37,045 bases of DNA from Chloroflexota bacterium. GTDB taxonomy: Bacteria > Chloroflexota > Dormibacteria > Dormibacterales > Dormibacteraceae. Positions 30,539 to 37,045 of this stretch are shown here, piece after piece (the stretch's first letter is position 1; every line of letters starts with the position of its first letter). A program made the position numbers and the translations under genes. The DNA lies in assembly GCA_005880915.1 (NCBI GenBank), contig VBIW01000055.1, positions 1-37,045 of the forward strand, given 5' to 3'. A model generated the notes under the pieces. It saw only the letters and a list, made by a program, of their open reading frames with translations, did no database searches and was not told the origin of the DNA.

Positions 30539-31564
30539 GTGATGTGGGACCGGCGCCGTGGGGATGATGCGAATGAATCCACGCCACCCGATAGCGATCC
30601 GTTCAGGGACGTGCTCGAGCACGCGCCGACCATGGCGCTTCTGCTCGACGCTGAAGGCCGGGTGCTGCGCGCCAACAGAGCGGCCCGCGAATTTTTCGCC
30701 ATCGATGCGTCGCGGCTCCCCGCGAGCCTGGTGGAGGTAACGCTCGAGTCACGTCTATTCGAGATCGTCAACGCAGGCGAACCGAGAGCTGAGGCGAGCC
30801 TCGTCCATCACCGCCGCACGGTCCAGACCCACATCGTTCCCGGGCCCGAGACTGCACAGACCATCCTGTTTCTCGTCGACATCACAGAGCTGCGCCGGCT
30901 GGCGACAGTGCGCCAGGAGTTTGTCGCCAACCTGGTCCATGAGCTGAAAACTCCGATCACCTCCCTGCGCCTGACTGCGGAAAGCCTGCTCGGCGACCCG
31001 ATGCCGAAAGACCGCCGCAGGTTCGCGGAGCGGCTGGTCCGCGAGGCCGATCTGATGAGCAAGATCATCGACAACCTCCGCCAGCTCGGAGACATCGAAA
31101 CCGGGCTGATGGCGGTCGACATCTCGACCTTCGACCTGGACGAGCTCATCACCGACAGCCTCGCCCGCCTGGGCCTCGACCGTCCGGTCAACGCTGCGAT
31201 TCCGGAAGGCCTCACGGTCGAGACCGACCGGGCCAAGCTGGTTCAGGCGCTCGACAACCTCCTCGACAACGCGGCCAAGTTCTCGCCTCCGGGCACCGCC
31301 ATCGACGTGGAGGCTTCACTCGCCGGCGACGAGGTGGTCATCAGCGTGCGGGACCGCGGCCCGGGCATCTCGCCCGAGCACTGGAGCCGTGTCTTCGAGC
31401 GCTTTTACAAGGTCGACCGCGCCCGGCCGCGGGAGGCCGGCGGCTTCGGACTGGGACTGGCCATAACCAAGCACCTGGTCCAGGTGCTTGGAGGCAGGAT
31501 CTGGACCGAGGCAGCGCGGGAAGGCGGGCAGGTCTTCTACATCGCCCTGCCCACCAAGCCTTAA
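30539..31564 (+). CDS. phoR: PhoR-like sensor histidine kinase, no transmembrane segment
   Basis: A 341-residue kinase with an N-terminal PAS domain (ALLLDAEGRVLRANRAAREFF), a HisKA helix with His134 in FVANLVHELKTPITSLRLTAE, and a HATPase_c domain (NLLDNAAKFSPPGT; DRGPGISPEHW; GFGLGLAITKHLVQ). The domain order and HELKTP box are those of PhoR, but the usual N-terminal membrane helices are absent, so it is probably cytoplasmic and senses through PstB/PhoU contacts. GTG 30539 is the start. The stop codon lies inside the Pho box of pstB. Identification as PhoR rests on the phoU/phoB/pst neighbours. Confidence 0.88.
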   Translation: MMWDRRRGDDANESTPPDSDPFRDVLEHAPTMALLLDAEGRVLRANRAAREFFAIDASRLPASLVEVTLESRLFEIVNAGEPRAEASLVHHRRTVQTHIVPGPETAQTILFLVDITELRRLATVRQEFVANLVHELKTPITSLRLTAESLLGDPMPKDRRRFAERLVREADLMSKIIDNLRQLGDIETGLMAVDISTFDLDELITDSLARLGLDRPVNAAIPEGLTVETDRAKLVQALDNLLDNAAKFSPPGTAIDVEASLAGDEVVISVRDRGPGISPEHWSRVFERFYKVDRARPREAGGFGLGLAITKHLVQVLGGRIWTEAAREGGQVFYIALPTKP

Positions 31565-31591
31565 CGTCCCGCTAAATTCGCCTTAACCCGG
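31559..31591 (+). promoter_or_regulatory. Pho box upstream of pstB, three 11-bp direct units
   Basis: The units are CCTTAACGTCC, CGCTAAATTCG and CCTTAACCCGG. Two carry CTTAAC exactly 22 bp apart, with CTAAAT in phase between them, again an SphR/PhoB-type arrangement. The array overlaps the phoR stop and ends 7 nt before the TATCCT -10 box. Confidence 0.7.
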
Positions 31592-31598
31592 CGCCGCC

Positions 31599-31604
31599 TA
31601 TCCT
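31599..31604 (+). promoter_or_regulatory. -10 box of pstB (TATCCT)
   Basis: TATCCT lies 7 nt after the Pho box and 11 nt before the ATG at 31616, giving an expected leader of about 5 nt. Confidence 0.45.
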
Positions 31605-31615
31605 GAAATCGGGGC

Positions 31616-32458
31616 ATGGCAGACGTACGTCCGTATATCAAGCCACCGGCGCACACAGGGCGGCCTGAGCTCCGAGCCCTGGTCGGAGCGGGGACGGCCA
31701 AGTTGAAAGTCAACGACCTGTCCTTCTTCTACGGCAGGTTCCAGGCCCTGCACGGCGTCACCTTCGAGATCCCCGACCGGCGCATCACCGCCATCATCGG
31801 GCCGTCAGGCTGCGGCAAGAGCACGCTGCTTCGGGTCTTCAACCGCATGTACGACCTGGTGCCCAATTCCCGCGCGGTGGGTGAGGCCAACCTCGACGGG
31901 GAGAACATCGTCACCACCCGCAGGCTGCTGGAGCTGCGCCAGAAGGTCGGCATGGTGTTCCAGCGCCCCAGTCCGTTCCCGATGTCCATCCGCGACAACA
32001 TCTCCTTCGCCCCGCGCCTCCTCGGCTGGAGCAAGGCGCGCATCCAGGAGGCGGTCGAGGACAGCCTGGAACGGGCGGCGCTGCTCGACGAGGTCAAGGA
32101 CAGGTTGAACGACCCGGCAACTTCGCTATCCGGCGGTCAGCAGCAGCGCCTCGCCATCGCGCGGTGCATCGCGGTCAGCCCGCAAGTGATCCTGATGGAC
32201 GAGCCGTGCTCCGCCCTCGACCCTGTGGCGACGCTGAAGATCGAAGACCTGATGGCCACGCTCACGCGTGACTTCACGATCGTGATCGTGACCCACAACA
32301 TGCAGCAGGCCGCGCGCGTGTCGGACTTCACCGCCTTCATGCTGATGCACCCAGAGCACCGCTACGGGGAGCTGATCGAGTTCGCTCCGACCGCCGACCT
32401 CTTCAACCAGCCTCAGGACCAGCGGACTGAGGCCTACATCACCGGGCGCTTCGGCTAG
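31616..32458 (+). CDS. pstB: Phosphate ABC transporter ATPase PstB
   Basis: A 280-residue ABC ATPase. A 30-residue N-terminal extension precedes [20 protein letters not shown]; then Walker [14 protein letters not shown]-loop [17 protein letters not shown], signature [14 protein letters not shown], Walker [14 protein letters not shown] and switch [26 protein letters not shown] is specific to PstB. It powers phosphate import through PstCA and likely relays signals to the kinase. Own Pho box and -10 lie in the phoR 3' end. phoU follows 3 nt after the stop. Confidence 0.95.
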   Translation: MADVRPYIKPPAHTGRPELRALVGAGTAKLKVNDLSFFYGRFQALHGVTFEIPDRRITAIIGPSGCGKSTLLRVFNRMYDLVPNSRAVGEANLDGENIVTTRRLLELRQKVGMVFQRPSPFPMSIRDNISFAPRLLGWSKARIQEAVEDSLERAALLDEVKDRLNDPATSLSGGQQQRLAIARCIAVSPQVILMDEPCSALDPVATLKIEDLMATLTRDFTIVIVTHNMQQAARVSDFTAFMLMHPEHRYGELIEFAPTADLFNQPQDQRTEAYITGRFG

Positions 32459-32461
32459 ACC

Positions 32462-33124
32462 GTGCCACGACTGACATTTGAGCGAGAGCTCGCGAGCCTT
32501 CGCGAGTCACTGGTCCGGATGGGGACCCTGGTCGAGTCCCAGATCGAGGCTTCGCTCGACGCCCTCCGCCGGCGCGACGGAAGCGCCGCCGAAAAGGTGC
32601 GGACCCAGGATCAGTACCTCAACGAGCTCTTCCGCCAGATGCGCGAGCAGGTGTTCATGGTCATCTCCACGCAGCAGCCGGTTGCGCGCGACCTCCGTTA
32701 CCTCATGGGTCTGCAGTGGATTGCGACCGAGCTCGAGCGCATGGGCGACTACGCGGTGCGCATCGCGCGCATGACCAGCACGCTGGTGGCGCTTCCCGAC
32801 AGGCCGCTGCGCGCGGAGTTCGGTTTGATGGGCGAGCTGGCAATCGGACAGGTGCACGACATCCTCGAGGCGCTCATCGACCAGAACGAACCGAGAGCGC
32901 GCGAGGTCGCCGCGCGCGACAACGAGGTCGACCGTCTCTACCATCGGGTGTTCGAGGACCTCGTCAAAGAGATGGGCAACGGCCAGATCGACACCGACGG
33001 CGCGCTTCGCGCCGTGACGCTGCTGCTCGTGGCGCACAACCTCGAGCGCATCTCTGACCGCGTGACCAACGTCGCCGAGGACATTGTCTTTCTCGAGTCC
33101 GGACAGGTGGTGGAGCTAGGATGA
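32462..33124 (+). CDS. phoU: Phosphate signalling protein PhoU
   Basis: A 220-residue all-helical protein with two PhoU repeats: the first has RDLRYLMGLQWIATELERMGDYAVRIAR, the second AVTLLLVAHNLERISDRVTNVAEDIVF. Both retain the E/DxxxD-type metal-binding positions. It links PstSCAB transport state to the PhoR-PhoB pair. GTG 32462 is the start; the stop overlaps the phoB ATG (ATGA), so PhoU and the regulator are co-translated. Confidence 0.94.
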   Translation: MPRLTFERELASLRESLVRMGTLVESQIEASLDALRRRDGSAAEKVRTQDQYLNELFRQMREQVFMVISTQQPVARDLRYLMGLQWIATELERMGDYAVRIARMTSTLVALPDRPLRAEFGLMGELAIGQVHDILEALIDQNEPRAREVAARDNEVDRLYHRVFEDLVKEMGNGQIDTDGALRAVTLLLVAHNLERISDRVTNVAEDIVFLESGQVVELG

Positions 33125-33852
33125 CGCGGCTTGGCGGCAACGGCAGCGCCGGCCGCGTGCTGGTCGTCGAGGACGACGAAGGAATCCGCGAGATGCTCAA
33201 GTACAACCTCGTCACGGCCGGGTTCTCGGTGCACGAAGCCAGTGACGGGGCGTCGGGCCTTCGTACAGCGCGGACCGCGCGCCCGGACCTGATCCTGCTC
33301 GACCTGATGCTGCCGGGCATGAGCGGTTTTGACTTCTGCCGCGCTCTGCGCAAGAGCAGCCGGGTGCCGATCATCATGATCACGGCCAAAGACGCCGAGG
33401 TCGACAAAATCGTCGGCCTCGAACTCGGCGCCGACGACTACATCACCAAGCCGTTTTCCGTGCGCGAGGTGCTTGCGCGCGTCAACGCGGTGATGCGCCG
33501 CGCATCGCCGGACGCGAACGAGCCGAAGTCGGTTCCGGAGCGCGACTCGATCGGCGACTTCACCATCGACCGTGCAGCGCGCCGGGTCGTACTTCACGAC
33601 GAGGACGTCAAGCTGACCGCGCGCGAGTTCGACCTGCTCTCCTACTTGCTCGCCCATCCAGGCCGCGTGCACACCCGTGACACCTTGCTGGAAAACGTTT
33701 GGGGGCACGAGTTCTCTGGTGACCGCAAGACGGTCGACGTGCACGTCCGCTGGCTGCGCGAGAAGTTCGCCGGCGTCGCGCCGTTCGAGATCGTGACCGT
33801 GCGCCGCATCGGCTACCGGCTCGACCGCAAGCCATCTGACGTAGACGCCTGA
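33121..33852 (+). CDS. phoB: OmpR-family response regulator (PhoB/PhoP/RegX3-like)
   Basis: A 243-residue regulator. The receiver has acidic pair EDD at 17-19, phospho-acceptor Asp61 in LLDLMLPG, and Lys110 in DYITKPFS. The C-terminal winged helix has LTAREFDLLSYLLAHPGRV and the recognition helix KTVDVHVRWLREKF, followed by TVRRIGYRL. It is the probable protein that binds the 11-bp direct units before pstS and pstB. It sits between phoU and pstC, so it should be autoinduced from the pstB promoter. Confidence 0.92.
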   Translation: MTRLGGNGSAGRVLVVEDDEGIREMLKYNLVTAGFSVHEASDGASGLRTARTARPDLILLDLMLPGMSGFDFCRALRKSSRVPIIMITAKDAEVDKIVGLELGADDYITKPFSVREVLARVNAVMRRASPDANEPKSVPERDSIGDFTIDRAARRVVLHDEDVKLTAREFDLLSYLLAHPGRVHTRDTLLENVWGHEFSGDRKTVDVHVRWLREKFAGVAPFEIVTVRRIGYRLDRKPSDVDA

Positions 33853-33857
33853 AGGCC

Positions 33858-34808
33858 TTGACGACCGCAGTCGAAGTCCAACCGGTCGCTGCACCGGTGC
33901 ACCGTCCGCGCGATGGATTCCGCACGGTGGTCGGCATCGTCGCGAGCTCGGTTCCGGCTGTCCTCGTTCTAGTCGTGCTCACGCTCCTCCAGCAGGCCGC
34001 GCCGGCGATCAAGCAGTTCGGGCTGGGCTTTTTGACCGGTTCGGAATGGAACCCGGTCACTGAGCATTTCGGCGCCCTTCCGGCGATCTTCGGCACAGTG
34101 GCGACTGCCTTTATGGCGCTGGTGCTGGCGCTGCCCGTCGGAGTCGCCGTGGCAGCGATCCTCGCCGAGCCGGGCCACACCAACCTTCGCGGGATCGTGG
34201 GCACCGGCATCGAGCTGCTCGCAGCAATTCCGAGCGTCGTCTACGGCATCTGGGCCCTGTACGTGCTGGCGCCCTGGTCGTATCTGCACATCGAGACCCC
34301 TATCTCAGAGCGCCTTACGTTCGTCGGCTGGTTGGGTGACCCGGCTCCGCGGGGCCTGTTCACCGCCGCGCTGGTCCTGGCGGTCATGGTCCTCCCCACG
34401 CTCACCGCAATCTCACGTGACGTGATCAAGGCAGTGCCGCGGGGCATGAAGGAAAACGCGATCGCGCTGGGGGCGACATGGTGGGAGACGACCTGGAAGG
34501 TGATCCTGCCTTCGGCGCGGGCAGGAATCTTCGGCGCGACCATCCTCGCGCTCGGTCGCGCACTGGGCGAGACCATCGCGGTCACGATGGTGATCGGCAA
34601 CGCCTATCAGATCCCGCACTCGATCTTCCAGCCGGCCTACACCTTGGCGAGCGTGATTGCGAACGAGTTCACTGAGGCCACCGGCAACATCTATCCCGCG
34701 GCGCTGGTGGAGCTGGGGCTGGTACTTATTCTGGTGACGCTCGCGGTCAACCTCGTCGCCCTGCTGCTCGTCCGCTCGACGGCTCGCGAGGCGAGCCTCA
34801 CCGCATGA
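33858..34808 (+). CDS. pstC: Phosphate ABC transporter permease PstC
   Basis: A 316-residue permease with six membrane segments. The first (VVGIVASSVPAVLVLVVLTLL) is followed by the extracytoplasmic LGFLTGSEWNPVTEHFGALP typical of PstC, and the ATPase docking loop is VIKAVPRGMKENAIALGATWWETTWKVILPSA at about 190-225. The TTG start at 33858 is 5 nt after the phoB stop, with GAAGG overlapping that stop. The end overlaps pstA (ATGA). Confidence 0.94.
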   Translation: MTTAVEVQPVAAPVHRPRDGFRTVVGIVASSVPAVLVLVVLTLLQQAAPAIKQFGLGFLTGSEWNPVTEHFGALPAIFGTVATAFMALVLALPVGVAVAAILAEPGHTNLRGIVGTGIELLAAIPSVVYGIWALYVLAPWSYLHIETPISERLTFVGWLGDPAPRGLFTAALVLAVMVLPTLTAISRDVIKAVPRGMKENAIALGATWWETTWKVILPSARAGIFGATILALGRALGETIAVTMVIGNAYQIPHSIFQPAYTLASVIANEFTEATGNIYPAALVELGLVLILVTLAVNLVALLLVRSTAREASLTA

Positions 34809-35677
34809 ACCGAAACAGCAGGCGCAGCCTCGCCAGCAGGACGTGGCTGGGTCTGATGTATGCGCTGACGGTGGTTGCGCTAATCCCGCTCGGGTTGGTT
34901 CTTTGGTTCACCATCGCGAAGGGCCTGCCCTCTGTTATCCATTCGCAGTTCTTCTTCAACGCCGAGCTGCCACCTTGCGAGCCTTCCTGCCCCGCGGTCT
35001 CAAATGCGGGGGTATCGCACGCCATCGCGGGCAGCGCAATCATGGTCGGCCTCGCGTCGTTGATGGCGATCCCGATCGGCATCCTCAGCGGCATCTACCT
35101 TGCCGAGTACAGAGTCGCGCGCTGGTCGTCATGGGTCCGGCTTGGCGCGGATGTCCTGGTCGGCACGCCGTCGATCGCCATCGGCCTTTTCATCTACGCG
35201 TTTCTCGTGGTTCCCTTCCACCACTTCTCGGGCTACTCGGGCGCTGTGGCGCTGGCGGTGCTGATGCTCCCCATCATCGCCCGCACTACTGAGGGCGCGG
35301 TCTCACTCATTCCCAACGGCCTGCGCGAATCCGGCCTGGCGCTCGGCCTTCCACGATGGCGCGTTTCGCTGCAGCTGATCCTGCCCGCGGCAGCGCCCGG
35401 CGTGATCACGGGAGCACTGCTCTCAGTCGCGCGCGCGGGCGGCGAAACAGCTCCACTTCTGTTCACCGCCTTCGGGGCGCCGTTCCTCGTGCTCAACCCG
35501 AACCAGCCCATGCAGGCGCTGCCCATGACTGTGTTCCGCTACGCACTTCTGCCCTATAAGTCACTGCAAGCGCAGGCATGGGGCGCGGCGCTCGTCCTCA
35601 TCGTCCTCGTGCTCGCGGTCAACCTCGTGAGCAGATGGGTGCTGCGCCGCCAGATCGCCCTGGCCGGCCAACTCTAG
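34805..35677 (+). CDS. pstA: Phosphate ABC transporter permease PstA
   Basis: A 290-residue permease with six membrane segments. LASLMAIPIGILSGIYLAEY and GTPSIAIGLFIYAFLVVPFHHFSGYSGAVALAVLMLPIIARTTEGA are PstA-specific, and LIPNGLRESGLALGLPRWRVSLQLILPAA is the docking loop. A short periplasmic loop contains two Cys (PPCEPSCPAVSN) that could form a disulfide. The ATG overlaps pstC (ATGA) and the last base of the stop is the first of the arsC GTG start. Confidence 0.94.
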   Translation: MNRNSRRSLASRTWLGLMYALTVVALIPLGLVLWFTIAKGLPSVIHSQFFFNAELPPCEPSCPAVSNAGVSHAIAGSAIMVGLASLMAIPIGILSGIYLAEYRVARWSSWVRLGADVLVGTPSIAIGLFIYAFLVVPFHHFSGYSGAVALAVLMLPIIARTTEGAVSLIPNGLRESGLALGLPRWRVSLQLILPAAAPGVITGALLSVARAGGETAPLLFTAFGAPFLVLNPNQPMQALPMTVFRYALLPYKSLQAQAWGAALVLIVLVLAVNLVSRWVLRRQIALAGQL

Positions 35678-36084
35678 TGTCTCGCGTCCTGTTTGTGTGT
35701 GTGCACAATGCGGGGCGCTCGCAGATGAGCCAGGCGTTGTTCGAGCGCGCCGCGAATGGCCGCCACGAAGCGCGATCCGCTGGCACCGAGCCTGCGGACC
35801 ACGTCCATCGGAGTGTCGTGACAGTGATGCTGGAACAAGGCATCGACCTGAGTCGGCGCAAGCCACGCATCTTGACCGACGAGCTCGCGCGCTGGTCGGA
35901 CATCGTGATCACGATGGGGTGCGGCGACGCGTGTCCCGTCATCCCGGGCAAGAAATACATCGACTGGGAACTTCGCGACCCGACGGACGTGCCCATCGAT
36001 GACGTCCGCGCGATCCGCGACAACATCAAGAGTCGGGTCGAAGGTCTTGTCAAAGATCTCGACCGCGCGGTGATTCGCGGTTAG
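35677..36084 (+). CDS. arsC: Arsenate reductase, LMW-phosphatase type (ArsC)
   Basis: A 135-residue protein with the P-loop VCVHNAGRSQ (Cys8-x5-Arg14) and a redox relay pair Cys82 and Cys86 in TMGCGDACPVIPG, plus the acid loop RDPTDVPIDD. This is the thioredoxin-coupled arsenate reductase family, which reduces arsenate to arsenite. The GTG start at 35677 shares one base with the pstA stop (TAGTG), so it is translated with the phosphate importer. Arsenate enters cells through phosphate transporters, so the link makes sense. No arsenite exporter or ArsR is nearby. Confidence 0.92.
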   Translation: MSRVLFVCVHNAGRSQMSQALFERAANGRHEARSAGTEPADHVHRSVVTVMLEQGIDLSRRKPRILTDELARWSDIVITMGCGDACPVIPGKKYIDWELRDPTDVPIDDVRAIRDNIKSRVEGLVKDLDRAVIRG

Positions 36085-36156
36085 ACTCAATCAGACGTCA
36101 GTCACCGCCGCAGGGACCCCGCTCACCCAAACGTTTCAGCTGACGAAGGAGCAACG

Positions 36157-36579
36157 GTGGCAACAAAGATTCTTGATGTAGCGGATGTGAGCGTGATCAG
36201 AGCTGCGGGCGGCGTTGTGGTTCGAAGCTCCAGGTCTGGTGAGGCCGAGATCGCGGTCGTCCACCGACCCGAATACGACGACTGGACTCTGCCCAAGGGC
36301 AAGATCGAGCCTGACGAGACCCCCGAGGACTGCGCGCTGCGTGAGGTCCGCGAGGAGACCGGGCTTCGCTGCGACCTCGTCCGGCCTCTTGGCTGTACCG
36401 CCTATGTCGACCGCCGTGGTCGGGACAAGGTGGCGTGCTATTGGGTGATGGAGGTGCGCGGGGGACGGTTCAAGCCCGGGATCGAGGTCGACAAGCTGCT
36501 ATGGCTGTCGGTCGATGACGCAGTCAAGCGCCTCAGCTACGGCCGCGACAGAACTCTGCTGCTGCAACAGGACTTGTAA
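36157..36579 (+). CDS. NUDIX hydrolase
   Basis: A 140-residue single NUDIX domain. The box begins at Gly48: GKIEPDE, then TPEDCAL, REVREETGL, matching Gx5Ex7REUxEExGU with all catalytic Glu present. It resembles the MutT-like / diadenosine-polyphosphate hydrolase group that starts with IRAAGGVVVR. It hydrolyses nucleoside-diphosphate-linked substrates; the specific one is unknown. GTG 36157 has GAAGGAG 4-5 nt upstream. A hairpin repeat starts just after its stop. Confidence 0.9.
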   Translation: MATKILDVADVSVIRAAGGVVVRSSRSGEAEIAVVHRPEYDDWTLPKGKIEPDETPEDCALREVREETGLRCDLVRPLGCTAYVDRRGRDKVACYWVMEVRGGRFKPGIEVDKLLWLSVDDAVKRLSYGRDRTLLLQQDL

Positions 36580-36582
36580 TGA

Positions 36583-36669
36583 GGTCCTCCCCATTCATGG
36601 GGAGGTGGCTGGTCCCCATTTATGGGGAGCTGGCGCGAAGCGCCTGAGGGGCAGGGCCGGAGGGGCAGG
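36583..36669. repeat. Single dispersed copy of the hairpin-rich repeat
   Basis: This 87-bp copy has hairpin 1 intact (CCTCCCCAT-TC-ATGGGGAGG), hairpin 2 with one mismatch (GGTCCCCAT start), hairpin 3 (GGCGC-GAA-GCGCC) and GAGGGGCAGGGCCGGAGGGGC. It begins 3 nt after the NUDIX stop and is about 11.5 kb from the array at 24657, also directly after a stop codon. Confidence 0.88.
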
Positions 36670-36687
36670 CCGCACTAGCAGGGCCGG

Positions 36688-36693
36688 TAAACT
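36688..36693 (+). promoter_or_regulatory. -10 box (TAAACT) for a probable leaderless thiG transcript
   Basis: TAAACT ends 7 nt before the GTG start at 36701, repeating the geometry seen at four other genes in the window. Confidence 0.4.
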
Positions 36694-36700
36694 CGTCCGC

Positions 36701-37045
36701 GTGGCGCAAACGCTGACGCACGCTGACCCGCTTGTCGTCGCCGGCGTAGAGCTGCGCTCGCGGCTCTTCATCGGCACCGGCAAGTACCCGACCGACGAGT
36801 CGATGGTCGCCGCGCTCGAGGCATCGGGGTGCGAGCTCGTCACTGTGGCGCTCCGCCGCCTGGACCTGGACGATCCGAAGAAGAAGACCATCCTCGACGT
36901 GATCGACTGGCATCGCTACCGCATCCTGCCGAACACCGCTGGATGCAAGACCGCAGATGAGGCGATTCGCATCGCCAGGCTCGCCCGGTCGATGGGCCTG
37001 TCAGATTGGGTCAAGCTCGAGGTGATTCCCGATCCGCGCTACCTC
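36701..37045 (+). CDS. thiG: Thiazole synthase ThiG, 3' end outside window
   Basis: The first 115 residues are present. LVVAGVELRSRLFIGTGKYP opens the TIM barrel, VALRRLDL and LPNTAGCKTADEAIRIARLAR are standard ThiG motifs, and Lys105 in WVKLEVIPD is the imine-forming catalytic lysine. ThiG joins 1-deoxyxylulose 5-phosphate, dehydroglycine and ThiS-thiocarboxylate to make the thiazole of thiamine. No ThiS or ThiO gene lies upstream in the window. Confidence 0.92.
   Translation, partial: MAQTLTHADPLVVAGVELRSRLFIGTGKYPTDESMVAALEASGCELVTVALRRLDLDDPKKKTILDVIDWHRYRILPNTAGCKTADEAIRIARLARSMGLSDWVKLEVIPDPRYL

Overview
The window is GC-rich and gene-dense, with many GTG/TTG starts and many 4-bp start/stop overlaps. 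It has no rRNA, tRNA, CRISPR array or recognisable transposon. Lipoprotein-type ABC binding proteins, a PknB-like Ser/Thr kinase, frequent TANNNT -10 boxes placed 6-7 nt before the start codon (leaderless mRNAs) and a cyanobacterial-style Pho box point to a Terrabacteria-type soil bacterium (Actinobacteriota / Chloroflexota / Dormibacterota-like). The phylum is an inference; no marker here settles it.

Layout. 1-2340 (-): SsuABC/TauABC-like ABC importer, with the binding protein cut by the window edge. 2461-4751 (+): divergent CitA/DcuS-CitB/DcuR-type two-component system. 4756-11483 (-): branched-chain-amino-acid-type ABC operon (livK, livH, livM and a fused LivG-LivF ATPase), followed by an unknown secreted, membrane-anchored protein and a small zinc-ribbon membrane protein; its promoter and a palindromic operator are visible. 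11626-12666 (-): membrane GGDEF diguanylate cyclase. 12793-15630 (+): Cys-rich HTH regulator, a membrane protein, and 5-oxoprolinase subunits PxpB and PxpC. 15597-19879 (-): seven closely packed genes, moaC, mogA, pxpA, a membrane protein, a GNAT protein, a peroxiredoxin with an in-frame TGA, and a DinB-like protein. 19996-20942 (+): HAD hydrolase and a small membrane protein. 20744-22164 (-): Mut7-C RNase-like protein and LarB. 22179-24655 (+): cupin, zinc-ribbon protein, NifS-like cysteine desulfurase and XdhC. 24657-25148: four-copy structured repeat array, with a fifth copy at 36583. 25247-29280: Ser/Thr kinase, lysA, fmdB, rsmG. 29328-36084: phosphate regulon (pstS; phoR-pstB-phoU-phoB-pstC-pstA-arsC). 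36157-37045: NUDIX hydrolase and the start of thiG.

The most striking observation is the peroxiredoxin at 16103-16585. Its frame is interrupted only by a TGA at codon 46, exactly where the peroxidatic cysteine belongs, and a hairpin fitting the bacterial SECIS description follows 17 nt later. It is best read as a selenocysteine peroxiredoxin that ordinary gene calling would truncate. Other notable points are 11-bp-periodic Pho boxes with identical geometry before pstS and pstB, the LivG-LivF fusion with a ribbon-helix-helix-like tail, the repeat family, and Moco-sulfuration-type coupling of nifS and xdhC.
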